Shown here one piece after another: positions 36,025 to 47,521 of a stretch of DNA of 58,541 nt (positions within the stretch are counted from its first letter, which is position 1; each line of letters begins with the position of its first letter). Below the pieces are notes generated by a model. That model ran no database searches. It was not told the DNA's origin and saw only the letters and a program-made list of their open reading frames with translations. The DNA is taken from NCBI GenBank assembly GCA_029339195.1, contig JAPTJF010000399.1:1-58541 (forward strand), given 5' to 3'. Both the position numbers and the translations under genes were made by a program. The DNA comes from Micractinium sp. NFX-FRZ. Taxonomy: Eukaryota; Chlorophyta; Trebouxiophyceae; Chlorellales; Chlorellaceae.

Positions 36025-36135
36025 CACCATCCAGTCTCCGACCTGACCGCCTGCTCCCCTACCGGCCGCCGCCGCTGCTCGCTCTGCCGCCCCACCAACG
36101 TGCCACTGCCGCGGGCAGTGCTGCTATGGCCGCAT

Positions 36136-37662
36136 CTACCACCGCTGGCGCGGGCGCTGCTGGTACTGATGCCGGTGCTGCTGCTGCTGCTGCTGCGGGC
36201 CCAGCTGCTTCTGCAGCTGCTGCCGGCGCTGGTATGCCTCGCGCTTCATGCCCATCACCTGGTCCGACTTGTCGGGGTCAGATGTGATGCGGGAGCAGAC
36301 CTGCAGGCACACAACCGGTGGGAGGAGTGGTGAGGAAAGGGCGAGCCAGAACAGGAGAGCAGGCAAGCAGAGGCAAGGCGCGGCATGTACAGGCAGGCAA
36401 GTGGGCACACTGCGTGGCCACACCGCCGGTGCAGGCAGGGCAGGCCGGCACGCAATAAAACCCGCTGCACATGCCCCCCTCGACTCCCAACCCCGTTCAG
36501 CAGCCAACAACGCTTCATTGCGCCACACGCACCCCCGCGCAAGTGGCGCTGCTCTGGCACATGTCAAGCAAGTGAAAAGGGAGCCAAGCCAAGCCAAGCC
36601 AAGCAACCCAACCCAACCCAACCCAGGTGGTGCCCGCAAGAAAGGAACTCACATCCAGCAGGCGTTCGAGCGACTCGGGCTCCCGCTGCACCAGCGCGCG
36701 CATGTACTTGAACAGGCAGGGCGTCTTGGGGACCCTGGGAGGCGCAAGCAAGGGGGGAAAGAGGGAGGGAGGGAGAGGAGGTGGGCGGCAGCGGCGGTGC
36801 TGGCCGGCGGGTGCACAGCGGCAGGGGTGCGGGCCCGAAGGCAGGGGGGCACATCGCCCTCGAGGCCGTCCTGCAGCCTGCCTCTCTTGTCCCACTGAGC
36901 CATCCTGTGCCGTCATGCGCACGCCCCCCGCCTATGCCAGCTCCTCGCTTGCAGTGCCAAGGACCCTCCCGCGCAACACCCCGCACCCCACGGCGCGCCA
37001 CCCACCGCTCCGTCTTGCGCATGCTGTCGTACACGCGGTGGGCGAGGGAGAGGTCTGCCACGTCGCGCCGCACCGCCAGCAGCAGCACCTCGGTGCCGTT
37101 GGGGACGTCCACAAACAGGCCTGACGGGGGCGGGGAGGTGGGGCGGGGGCGGGCGGGCAGGTAGGGCGCATCCAACCCTGTGAGCATGTGTAACCATTTG
37201 ATCTACGGCCCTGCACCAGCCAGCAGGCCGCTGAGTCGATGTGCGCCCCACTGGCGGCGCCACTGGCGTGCACAGCGGTAGCCGCCCCGCCCACAGCAGC
37301 GGGCTCCAGAGATTGCTGACACACGGGCTGACCGGTGGGCCTACAACCACTCAAGTCCACCTGCACACTCAGGGACCCGCCCGCCACCCTCACCAGAACA
37401 CCAGCCTCCTGTCCCCAGCCAGCCAGCCGGCTAGCGAGCCGGGCAAAGGTATCAACACACACACACACACATACAATGCCCAGGGCACCCACCCTGCCGG
37501 TCAAATGTGTCCATCACCGTGTGGGCAACCTCCATGGAGTGCTCCACCCCGGCGGCCTGCACCACATACCGCGACGTGATGGCGAGTTGATCTGTGTCGG
37601 ACGCCGGACCAGGCAGCGGGCAGGAGCGCACACGCTAGTGGTAGCTGCGGCCAGCATAAGGC

Positions 37663-37697
<35 letters not shown>

Positions 37698-40600
37698 GTC
37701 GTGGCAGGATCGCCTGCTCTGCCTGCGCTTCACATGCACGCCCTGCCCGCATGCACAGGGAGCCCCAGTGTGAGGCATCCTTGCCTGCAGGTCCAGGACA
37801 CCTGGGCATTGGGCCGGAGAAGCATGCACACCATTCACAAACACACGCAAGCACCGGCCCTTCCAAGTCCCCACGCTGCCTGCTTGCCTGCAGGTCCAGC
37901 GCTGCCTTGAGCATGGCGTAGGTGATGTCGGGCCCCCACTTGAGCCCCTGGTCCAGCACCTCCTGGAACAGGTGCAGCGCCTGCACGTGGTGAGTTGGGG
38001 CGGGCAAGCAAAGCAAGTGTTGTGTGATTGGGGAGAAGAGGGGCAGGCAGGGGACGTCGTAGGATGCGTGCAGCACGGGTCTGCGGGAAAGGCCACTGGT
38101 GCTCAACCACTGGAGAAGGAAGGTCCCGCAGCATGGCGAGCACACAGCGCTCAGCGCGGCAGAGCACATCTGGTGCTGGGAGGGCGCCCCAGCGCAGCAC
38201 GGCACAACACAGCGCCGTGCAGCACAGCAGCAAGCAGCGTAGCGCAGCGCCGCACAGCAGCAAGCAGCATAGCGCAGCACAGCACATCACATCACAGCAG
38301 CAAGCAGCACAGGGCAGCGCAGCGCAGCACCGCACAGCAGCAAGCAGGCTAGCGCAGCACAGCACAGCGCAGCAGCAAGCAGCATAGCGCAGCGCAGCAC
38401 AGCGCACCTGGTACCACGAGTCCACGTCCAGGTATTCCTTGAACAGGGCAAACCGCAGGCGGCTGCGCGCGCGGTTGGCCGCCCGGGTGCGCGCCACGTT
38501 GCGCAGCTCCCGCTCGCCCATCCCCGCCCAGGGCTGCTGCCCACCTTGGCCGCTGCCGCTGCCACTGCCGCCACGCTGCTGCTGCTGCTGCTGCTGCTGG
38601 GCTGAATACCCGCCGGCCGCGGCCGCCTCGTCCTGCGGGAGGAGGAAGCAGGGGCAAGGAGGGCGGGCGGTGGCAATTCACAGGTTGGATGGGGAGGGCC
38701 CGTGGGAGGCAGGCAGCCACCCAAACAGAAGCAGTCCCTGCCAATTTGGCCAATCGTCTTCTCCTGCAGGATGCAAGAGAAGACAAAGGACCACAGTGTC
38801 TGAGATACTAACCAACTCACGTCTGGCGCTCCACCGCCGCGAGTACTGCCCAGCGTCTGCAGCGCCGCCGCCCCCGGCTGCTGCTCCACCCCCTCCTCCT
38901 CCACCTCCTCAGCCGCTGCTGCTGCTCCCGACGACAACTCTGCGTCTGCTGCTGTCCCTACTGCATCTGCCGCTGCGTCCGCTGCTGCTGCGTCTCCCGC
39001 CTCGCCGGCGCGCGCGGCAGCCGCCTGCAGCGCTGCTGCCAGGGTGGGATCCTCTGCCAGTACAGCCTCCACGTCAGCCGCCAGGTCAGCGCCCTGCAGC
39101 CGCTCATCCAGGAGCGCGGCTGCACAGGTGGCAAACACAGGGCAGTAGGGAGCACGGTTTTATTACTTAATTCAAGGACTTGAGTTATAATGAGTTATAA
39201 CAGGTGTGTAGGTGACGGCACACTTGGGTCAGGGGCAGGTCCCTCGAGACGGAGCACAGCCGCAACAGTCAAGGGGAGCAGGGGCCTGGCAGTTTGCCGG
39301 AACAGTTCCCACACACCACCCTCTGGCTTGTTGGAGGGACGACTTTCTGCTGTTCAAGGCCCTCCTTGCACGCACGAGCCAATGGCACCTGCAGTGCGCA
39401 CGTGCGCAACCCCAGTACTTGCACGCCCATGCCAGCGCCCTCGACAAGCACACCTACTTGCATGCGTCGTGGTCAGCCCCTACGTCCGTCTGTTGTCCAC
39501 CCACACCCACCCACTCACTGAGCTTGTCGTGGGAGGGCTGTCGGTGGCGGCCCAGCGCCTGCACAATGTGGCTGCGGATGATGTTGCAGTAGGTGGTGTG
39601 GTCTGGCGAGAGGCCCTCTTCCCTGATGCGATCGTACAGCGCCACCGCTGCCTCGTGGTGCCTGCATATGTGGTGAGGCAAGGGCAGGGGGCCAGGAGCG
39701 TTGGGTGGGGTGGGGGCGCGCAGGGCAGCGGAGGAGGGGGCCGCGGATGGATAGGGGAGAGGAGCCAGCAGTGCAATGGGCTGTTGCATTGCCAGCGAGT
39801 GATGCACCGGGAGCAGAGCGCGTGCTGCGGCACATTACGTCATGTCATGTCATGGCACAGCACAGCGCAGCACAGCGCAGCACAGCGCAGCGCAGCACAG
39901 CACAGCATGCTCACCCGAGTTCTACCAGCGAGTTGAGCACTGCATTGAAGACCACCAGCAGGGGGCTGTACGGCGCCCTGTCCCCCCCACGCGGCTCGAA
40001 GTGCGCCTCCGGCTGCTCGTGGGGCGCCGCGTAGGACTCGGCGCCCGCCTCCGCCGCCGCGTCGCTGGCAGCGCGCGCCTCCTTGAACTGCGTGAGCAGG
40101 CCCAGCAGCTGCTGGTCGACGTCAGAGGGCAGCGCGCGCTGCAACAGGGGGGCGGGAAGGGGTGGGGAGTCACGTTGTGTGCTCTGGGCAGAGAGTCAAC
40201 GAGAGGCTGAGCGGCCGCCGCGCGGCGGGCGATGCAGCGGCTTCACCCCGCCGCCTGCAGCAGCCTCACCGGCGCACGAAAAAGCCGCGTTGAAATCCTG
40301 GCACAACAGCACAACGCAGGCATCACGCAGAGCTCCGACGCCAGCAGCGCCCTGGCCCTCTGCACCCCACATCCCTGGTGGGGGTGTGCCCCCTGGAAGC
40401 CGCCTCACCGGCGCCATGTGGCGGTAGCAGTTGGCCAGCGCAGCGTACGCAAACTCGTCCGACGGGTGCCCCGAGGCCGCCACCTCATCAAAGATCGCCC
40501 GGGTGGCGGCCATCCTGCCCGCCTCTGTGGGCCAGGAGGGAGGCAGGCGGATGGAGACTTGAACCTTGGCACTTGTCAGACAACATCCTCCAGCCCGCCT

Positions 40601-42211
40601 GCTTTCCCCACCCGCCGGCACACATGCCCACAAACCCATACATCACTTGTATGCCTGGTTCTAGTGACCCAGCGGGGCGGGCCCCACCTGCATACGAGTT
40701 GAGCAGCGCCAGGCGGATGTTGTGGGTCATGGGCAGCCCCCGCCGCTCCATCTCCGCCTGCAGCTCCCGAACCTTGGACAGGTGCCCCGTGCGCCCGCAC
40801 GCGCTGATGGCAATGCCGTACACCGTGCTCTGCACGGCGTGGCGCGGGGGTAGGCGTGTCCACAGTTCATTGGTTGATGAGAAGCGAGAATTGCAAAGGG
40901 CAGCGAGTGCTGCTGCAGATACTGCGTGGGTGAGTGCCGCTATACGCAGCACTGCGCACCTGCCCCAGCCCAGCCCTCAACTCACGTTTGGCTCCAGGGT
41001 CCCGGCTTCACCTCATCTCAAAAGAGAGCCAAACAGTGCAGCACAGCACAGCATAGCTTAGCATAACATAGCACAACACAGCACAGCACAGCGCAGCGCA
41101 GCGCATTTCTGCACAGCACAGCACCATCTGCTGCCGTCTCTGCACTCACGTCTAGCTCCATTCCCCGCCGCTTCATCTCCTCAAAGAACCACATCGCATC
41201 CCCCAGCTTCCGGTTCTTCATGCACGCAAACAGGCCTGCAGGGGTGTGCACCAAAGCAACAGGAGAGGGCAGGGTTGGTGGGAGGAGTGCCCCAGAATTC
41301 CGAGGCTCGAACAAGCAAGGCATGCTCGTGAGCCCTCCTGCCTGCACCTTGCCTGCAGCTCAAGCCACGCTGTAAGACCTCAGTGCCAACTGTAGTACCC
41401 AGTTTGCCTCTCACGAATGAGGACCTACCCCTCCCTCACAGCACCCGCCCGCCTGCAGCACTGGCTTGTCCTCCTCTTTCCTGCCAGTCAGGCACATGCA
41501 CGCTTTACCCACCCACCCGTCTGCAGCACAAACTTGTCCGGCCGTATGCCGCTCAGCGACATCTCGTCCACCACATCACGGATCAGGTAGGCGCTGCACT
41601 CAGGAGGAAGCAGAGGAAAAGCAGGGGCAGTCTGCTGCATTCAGTCGAGAGCACAGAGGACGGTGCCCACAAGGCACATTTGCCCACCATCCCGAGTCAT
41701 TTAGGCGCTGTCACAACATAACAGGTATGAATGGGCAGGGTAGAGCAGGGTGGCAGGGCAACGGACTGGATAGCGCAGCAAAGCGCAGTAGAGCACGATT
41801 TGGGCGGCAGCAGCAGGAGGCAGGCGGCAGCCCCATGCAGCGCTGCCGCCCCTCCTCCGGCAAAAGCACACACCGCTTGCGCCGTGACAGCGCCAGCACC
41901 ATCTTCTGGTAGTCCCGCAGAGAGCGTGGGGCGTCTATGGGCGCATCCAGCCGCTCAAACCGATGGCTGCGCGGCTGGCGCTGGTGCTCGCCATCGCCAC
42001 CGCCGTCGTCGGCGGCGCCTGCCTGCACCTCGGCCCACCACGACTCGTCGACAGGCGGCGCTTCGGCATGCACATCATCCGCAGTTAACGTGCTGCTGAA
42101 GCGCGCCGGGACCCCGTCAAGCAAGGGTTGAGCCCAGGCCGCTGCGGAGCTGCGGCTGCCGCCCACCAGGGCAGGGAGCAGCCTGCTCAAGCGACTGACT
42201 TGGCTTTGCAT
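36136..42211 (-). CDS. Organellar pentatricopeptide repeat protein, 14 exons, about 748 aa
   Basis: Exons: 42211-41874, 41593-41517, 41235-41150, 40829-40688, 40524-40409, 40138-39915, 39661-39519, 39119-38821, 38632-38408, 37980-37888, 37634-37493, 37120-37006, 36734-36653, 36300-36136. The N-terminus (QSQVSRLSRLLPALVGGSRS, then ARFSSTL) looks mitochondrial. PPR helices include FACMKNRKLGDAMWFFEEMK, YGIAISACGRTGHLSKVREL, ATRAIFDEVAASGHPSDEFA and HHEAAVALYDRIREEGLSPD. Such proteins bind organellar RNA; the target is unknown. Exon 8 inserts about 100 Ala/Glu/Asp-rich residues, and exons 9 and 14 encode poly-Gln. Intron 10 uses a GC donor (CTGCAG|GCAAGC). The exon 11 acceptor is uncertain: CTAG at 37635 keeps phase, while the nearer ACACAG does not fit. 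Having 13 introns contrasts with plant PPR genes, which are mostly intronless. Confidence 0.82.
37780..37803 (-). repeat. Intronic copy of the PPR exon 10 end, including its GC donor
   Basis: CTGGACCTGCAGGCAAGG here matches the true exon 10 end and donor at 37900-37883 (CTGGACCTGCAGGCAAGC), about 100 bp apart. The duplicate preserves the unusual GCAAG donor. Confidence 0.75.
38191..38407. repeat. Composite GTGCT-type array starting at a splice donor
   Basis: In transcript sense the PPR intron 9 opens GTGCGCTGTGCTGCG and continues for about 210 bp as pentamers. These are organised into roughly five higher-order units, each carrying CTGCTTGCTGCT. The array begins at the donor itself. Confidence 0.85.
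39856..39908. repeat. GTGCT/GCGCT pentamer array in PPR intron 6
   Basis: About ten 5-bp units (CAGCA or CAGCG on the plus strand). In transcript sense it begins a few bases after the exon 6 donor (GTGAGCATGCTGTGCTG). Confidence 0.88.
41034..41125. repeat. Degenerate AGCAC pentamer array in PPR intron 3
   Basis: A run of AGCAC/AGCAT/AGCGC-like units, about 18 in all with interruptions, lies between exons 41235-41150 and 40829-40688. Confidence 0.75.
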
Positions 42212-42414
42212 TGCAACTTGAAATTACACATCGGGCGCACGAGAGCCCAGCAAGTGGCAATGCAGCCCCTTCCACGTAGGCCGTCCCTAAACGGCGCCAA
42301 TTTGCTTTGTCTAGAGTGCATCTGATTCTGAGAACTATATAGTTTTCATCAAAGCAGCCCTGCTCCAGCAAAGCTCCCTCACCCGCAACCCCAACTTTGC
42401 TCGCCGCCACAGCC
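42212..42414. promoter_or_regulatory. Compact bidirectional promoter, PPR (-) / Tim17-like (+)
   Basis: 203 bp between opposing start cod­ons. A palindromic CTATATAG at 42335-42342 lies about 75 bp before the plus-strand ATG and could serve as a TATA element in either direction. The centre is AT-rich compared with the flanks. Confidence 0.5.
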
Positions 42415-44267
42415 ATGCTTTGGGGCAAGACGCGATGCACAGAGGTGGCAGGATGGGAAGAACGCATCAAGAACAAGCTGATGGTCGCAGGCAAGCGCCT
42501 GGACCGCGCCCGCCGCCTGCCGCCAAACGCCGCCGCTCTCCGCTCTCCCTGCCAACTTCCTTCTTGCCAGCCTCCACTGTACTGTCTCTCCCACAGGGGG
42601 CATTGGCGTCACTGTGGGCAGCATACTGTCTGTGGTGCAGCAGCAGCCGATGCTGCGCTTCACCGCCGCCTCCACCGCATCCTTCCTCATGCTCGCCGGC
42701 TGCTTCTCTGGTGAGGCGGGGCGCCGCTGCGTGCTGCTTCGCATGGCAGGCAGGGTGCATTGGTTAAAGACCGAGTCAACTGGCTGAGAGTCTGAATGTA
42801 AGCAAGGGGCAGATGGCGCCTTGCTCTCTCCTTCGTAGCACGCCGCCAGCACTGCACAGCAGGCCTCCCGTGCGTTCCATCCACCGCTGTGCTTCCCGCC
42901 AATCGCAATGCAATGTGCAGTGGTCCAAGAGAGCACCCGGCTGGTGCGCTGCCACGACGGCCCCGCCAACAGCGTGGCGGCTGGGGCGGCCACCGGAGCG
43001 CTGCTCTGGAAGTCACACGGTGGGTGCTTCAGGCGGGCGGCGCCGGCTGGGTGGCCAGCCGGAGCGCGGACTGCTCCCCAGCAGCGCAGGCATGCATCAC
43101 CCCGTGTAGCGGCACCTGCAAGAGAGCAGGCCGCAGGCCTGCCTGCCTGTTGTTCAGGCGCAGCGTCCTCCCCTTCTCCCTCACCTACCCACCCGCACCT
43201 GTTGCTTCCCACGCATGTGCAACTCTGCCTGCAGGCCAGTCGGGGGTGCCGGGCGCCGTCATCTGTGCAGCCCTGGGGGGAGCCGCCCACCTGGCAGCTG
43301 CCAAAGTGGAGAGAGCAGGTGGCTTCCAGCAGCTCCTCATCAGCCTGGACCTGCTTGACCCGCTGCCAGAGGCGCCACGTCAGCAGGTCGAGGCACAGCA
43401 GGCGCAGCAGGGCGGCGACGGTGTGACAGCGGCGGCGGCGGCGGCGGCGGCGCAAGCGGAGGCTGCCCCGCCTGCACAGCGCCGCTGGTGGCACCATTAC
43501 CTGCCCGTGCGCAAGGTGGGTGGGGTGGGCAGGAGGGAGGGTGTGAGGGTCTGCTGGCCTTGCGTGCCTGCAAGGATGGCAGGCATGGCTGTGGTGCGGT
43601 TCGGCTGCACACTGCTGGCCACGGGCTGCGCATGTGGGCTTGTGGGTCATGCTGGGTGCCCAACACGGCGGTTACAGTGCCCACTGTGCCGGCACGTCGT
43701 GGCCAGCTGGCTCACCCGTTTGGGCCACCCCTCCTCACCCCGCCTGCCTCATGCCGCCGCCTGCCTGCCGCCCGTGCTGCGCATGCTGTGCAGATGAGCG
43801 AGTCCGAGTGGGAGGAGTACAAGGCGCAGCAGGACGACGTGCAGCGCAAGCGGTGAGCGGCAGCAAGTCTTGGTGCCTGGAATGGGTTTGAGCAGTGGTG
43901 TAGCCGTGCGTTGAGCAGAGCTGCGGGGAGGCTGCGGGCCCGCCACCGGCTGCTTGGCGAGGCTGACATGTTGTGACACGCGATACGCTGGGCCCTGCTG
44001 TGCATGCTATGCCAGCACATGCATCTATCTGGGCAGGCGCAAGTTGGAGGTAGCTGCCCCGGTAGCTGCCCCTACATTGGGCTTGCAAGTGCCTGGATGT
44101 GTCAATTTAAGTGCCTGCCTGCCGCGGGTTGCCGCCGCCTCCGTGCGTGCAGGATTGAGACGGCCCTCGCTGGCGGCCTGCCTGTGCTAGTGGACAGGCA
44201 GCAGCAGCAGGGGCAGCAGCAGGAGGGGGCCAAGCAGCAGGGGCAGCAGGGAGACACGGCGCGGTAG
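42415..44267 (+). CDS. Tim17/Tim22/Tim23-like (PRAT family) membrane protein, 247 aa
   Basis: Exons: 42415-42490, 42597-42710, 42921-43019, 43235-43515, 43794-43852, 44153-44267. Four Gly/Ala-rich helices are visible: GGIGVTVGSILSVV, AASTASFLMLAGCF, NSVAAGAATGALLW and GAVICAALGGAAHLAA. RCHDGPANSVAAGAATG approximates the PRAT signature (Arg, Asp, then GxxxG). Relatives sit in mitochondrial or plastid envelope membranes as import channels, amino-acid channels or assembly factors; which one is unclear. Residues about 140-175 are a Gln/Ala linker with poly-Ala, and the tail is Gln-rich. Intron 1 must be GC-AG: no GT fits, whereas TCGCAG|GCAAGC joins in phase to give MVAGGIGVTVG. Confidence 0.75.
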
Positions 44268-45541
44268 GCGGCTGTAGGACCAGGCTTAGGCAGCTTTCGC
44301 GACCAGAGGAACTCCATTTCTCCCACTTTCAAGGGCATTGTTACAATCATACTCGAGGAGCAGTGGTTGGCCGTGAAAGGAAGCAAAAGGGCGGGGCACG
44401 GGGCTTGTGAGCAGGTGAACGAGGTGTGGGTCAAGCTGGCGCAGGGGGGATGTCCTGAGAGGCGGGGGCGGCAGGGGTGGTGGGCACCCAAGGGGAGCGG
44501 TTGCATGGGGAGGGGTGGAGGGCATCATGGGGTGAGGTGCTTGGGAAGGGGACGGCGGTTGGGTTGGGTTGGTTGGCTGTGCAGAGGTGCGTGCTGTGCA
44601 GGCCTCCATTATTGTTGATTGGGGGGGGAAGGAGTGAAAATGAGGTGCCGCTTAATTCGTGGGGGTGGTGGCCCTTGGGTCCTCGCCCCACCGTGGGAGT
44701 GTCGGGCGCAGCGAGCCCAGGGCCAGTAGTAAGGTTGAAATGGGTAGGCAATCAGTGAGTGAGCAAGGGATGGGCGGGTGAGTGAGCAAGTGCAGCAATA
44801 GAATCGGCTTGGTCTTCTTGGGTCTTTGACTGTATGGTACGGAAAACTGGGGTGCTGGTGGGTCAAGCACTCGCAATGGGGCAGCACAGACAGTGGGCCC
44901 CTGCATTGGCAGCTGTGGCGGGCCTAGGCGGAGGCTGCCTGGCGTCTTGGTGCTAACACCTGGGGTGGAGCAGAGGGGCGTGCCCCTCACGGGGCCGGCT
45001 ATCTGCCAATGGCCTCCAGAGCTTATGGCGTGCAAAGGACGGGCAACGATATGGTGACAAACTGGGTGCAGTGACGCAGGTGGGGCCCGGCCGTGGCAGC
45101 TGCATGTGCCTTGGCGGCTGCAGCTCTCTCCGCGCCCAGCCCCCAGCATGCTGGTGCTGGCATGACTTGTGGAGGCGCATGTCGGCCGACACCGCACACC
45201 CAAAGCACGGTAGGTGCTTGGTTGTGTGGTGTGCGACTGATGGGGAGATGCTTGGCTTGTGTCAGGATCAAAGGATGAAGGATCTCCAGATCAGCGTAGA
45301 ACCAGCTGTTGAGACGCCTGCAGCGGGGAGGGAAAACGGCAGCCGCATGTTGTTGCTTTACAAGGTGCAGAGCCAGCAATGTCGCAAGGTACCCGCGCGG
45401 GCCCCGTCTCACAGCAGGTACCAAAAAATACAGCCAGCCTCGCCCCACTCAAGACTTCGAACCACTGAAAGGTCCAGCCCTTCCAGTTCACCTGGCAACC
45501 TCACCTGGCGAAACGCCAGTGGCGGCTTGCGTCCACCCCTG
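44268..45541. other. Intergenic between convergent genes
   Basis: 1.27 kb between the Tim17-like stop and the stop of the minus-strand gene at 45542, expected to be two 3' UTRs plus spacer. A minus-strand TGTAA occurs at 45362-45358. G-rich stretches (44450-44640) and moderate open frames occur, but nothing has family features. Confidence 0.5.
45358..45362 (-). terminator. Candidate poly(A) signal TGTAA (single-TM gene)
   Basis: Minus-strand TGTAA 180 nt after the stop at 45542. Confidence 0.5.
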
Positions 45542-46880
45542 TCACTGCACTTGAACGCCAGCGCTGCTGCCGGCCCCTCCTTCCCCTTCTGCCATCACCG
45601 CCGCCGCCGCTGCAACCCCTGCCGCACCCTCCGCTGCCGCCGCCGCTGCTTGCGCTTGTGCCGCCGCTGCCTGTGCCGCCGCCGCCGCTGCCGCCACCGC
45701 GGCAGCTGCCTCCTGCTCATACTCCTCCTCCCCCTCCCCATGCTGCTTCTGAACCGCCTCCAGCCCCAGCTGCTGCCCCGCTGCCGCCTCTTGCTCCAGC
45801 AGGGGGTCCGCCTCTGCCGCTGCTGCCAGCAGGGGATCCACCACCACAGCACCAACACCTGTGCTGCCGCCCTCGCTGCTGCCAGCCCAAGCGTCGGCAA
45901 GCTCGCCGTCGCCGCCGAGGCCGTGCCCGTTGGACTCCTTGACAGCAGCCGCCCGGGCTTCCTCCGCTGCGGTCTCCTCGTAGACGATGACGCGCTGCCG
46001 CTCGCGCCACGCGCCCACACGCGCCTCCTGGTCCGCCAGCCGCACCTGCAGGGGAAGGGGCGGGCGGGCCGGGTGGTTCGTTTGGTGCAGTTGGATGCCG
46101 CTGTGCTGCTGTGTTGTGGGTAGCAGGTGGAGGCGTTGGCATGCTGCCACCACCCATGTCCAGCTGGGCTGCCGTGCCAGCATCGTGCCAGCAGCTCGCC
46201 CACACCAAGAGGATGGGTGGCATGCGGCCAAGCCAGCCAGCCAGCACGCCCTTCTGCCTGCCTGTCCCAGGAACCAGCGCAGCAGCGGGCTGGGCAGAGA
46301 CGGTCGCATCATGGCAGCAATCCCCCCATTGTCGCAACGCAGCACACCCCTGGCCGCCCACCTGCCACATGTGCCACCAGCCGGCGCCCTTGGAGGAGCG
46401 CCCCTGCACCACCAGCGTCTCCGAGGGCAGGCCCAGCGCATCGGGGCTGGTGGGCTCTACCTTGGCCAGCAGCGACGACTGCTGCCAGCCCTCGAATGCC
46501 AGGACCAGGAGGATGGTGACGCCCACTGTGCCAGCGGCCAGCAGCGTGCGCAGGTGGCGCTGGCGCTGGTGGTGCTGCGCCGAGGCCGGCGGCGTCGACT
46601 GCACGCGAGAGGGGCGGGTGCGCGTGCGAATGAGATGGCCGTGGGATGCGTTTTGATCTCAATCCTTAAGATCCATGCACGACCTGTGCTGTACCACGAT
46701 GCAGACTGAGAGGTGGGCTGTACAGGGCGCAGGGTGGCATGCAGGGAGATGGACTCCGCCACCTGCTTGCAGCTGTGTTTTGGACCTGCACTGCAGGCAC
46801 TTGTGCGGCCCAACCGTTGGGGCTCCGGCCCCCCTTCCGGCACTCACCGGCATGAGGGAGGACCCCTGGCGACCGAGCAT
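45542..46880 (-). CDS. Unknown single-membrane-span protein with acidic, Ala-rich tail, 257 aa
   Basis: Exons 46880-46848, 46598-46362, 46045-45542, all in phase. MLGRQGSSLMP precedes a His/Gln/Arg-rich stretch, then one transmembrane helix at about 32-48 (AAGTVGVTILLVLAFEGW). A conserved-looking juxtamembrane region follows (LLAKVEPTSPDALGLPSETL, then WWHMWQVRLADQEARVGAWR). From residue 110 onward the protein is Glu/Ala/Gln-rich, ending in long poly-Ala with Gln. I do not recognise the family. By topology it could be an organelle-membrane or secretory-pathway anchor protein with a disordered tail. It shares a 641-bp divergent promoter with the PES-like gene. Confidence 0.65.
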
Positions 46881-47521
46881 CGTCGAAAGCCCAAGCGCCA
46901 ACAACTTTGGGCCAGCAGCAGGAAGTGCCAGCTCAGTACTGTGCTAGGGGAAGCACCTGCGTTCGAGATTTCGTTGAAAGGCGGGCCTGAAGGGCCACCG
47001 GCCACTAAAAGGTGGGCGGGTTGGTGTGCAGGCAGTGTGCAGGCTGCCTTGCAGCACCACACACGAAGGGGCGCCTCCCAGGCCAACAGCACGACCCGTT
47101 ACACTCGCTATGCTGTTTTGAACCGAGATGTCTCAAAGCGCACCGTAATTCAAGCGGGGTGGCTCCGTAGCCAAAGTGGCAAAACCTCCAAGCCAGAGTG
47201 CGGGCACAGCTGCTGGCACTAGCACTGGCACCGCATGTGCCTCATCACGTGCTTGCTGCGGGAGACATGGCTGTGGGCATCCGGCCCCGTCCTCTTGGAT
47301 CTCCAGCTGCAACAGTGAGGTGGCACCTGCCAGCTAGGCGACTGTTCTCTTGACCCGCCGCTCGCTTTCAACTGCAGCCGCCTCCAGCATCAGCGATTGC
47401 ATTCAAATTGAGCTGGCTTGGTCTGATCAGCACTCATTGAGCGGTGGCCCTTGGCAACTGTTTGTCTCGTCTGCACTCCGCTCTGTTTAGGGCCCACGTA
47501 CCGCTCCAGAACACCAATACA
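46881..47521. promoter_or_regulatory. Divergent upstream region, unknown TM gene (-) / PES-like gene (+)
   Basis: 641 bp between the two ATGs. It contains lower-GC patches at about 47090-47150 and 47380-47420. No tRNA, TATA box or other element could be supported. Confidence 0.45.

Larger units (their letters stand above)
35809..36135. other. Convergent, probably overlapping 3' UTRs of CLT (+) and PPR (-)
   Basis: A plus-strand TGTAA at 36020-36024 serves the CLT gene (stop 35808). A minus-strand TGTAA at 35974-35970 serves the PPR gene (stop 36136). Since cleavage follows each signal, the two transcripts should overlap by several tens of bases. Confidence 0.55.

Noticed and set aside
38191..38407. 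Regular repeat array considered as CRISPR or centromeric satellite
   Set aside because: Short pentamers without spacers, inside an intron of a eukaryotic gene.
45071..46123. 350-codon plus-strand frame opposite the single-TM gene
   Set aside because: Antisense to an in-phase three-exon model; Leu/Cys/Arg-rich composition is typical of a shadow of Ala/Glu-rich coding sequence.
47140..47225. tRNA-like stretch in the PES promoter region
   Set aside because: No acceptor-stem pairing, no T-loop GTTCRA motif and no anticodon arm; no tRNA elsewhere in the window either.
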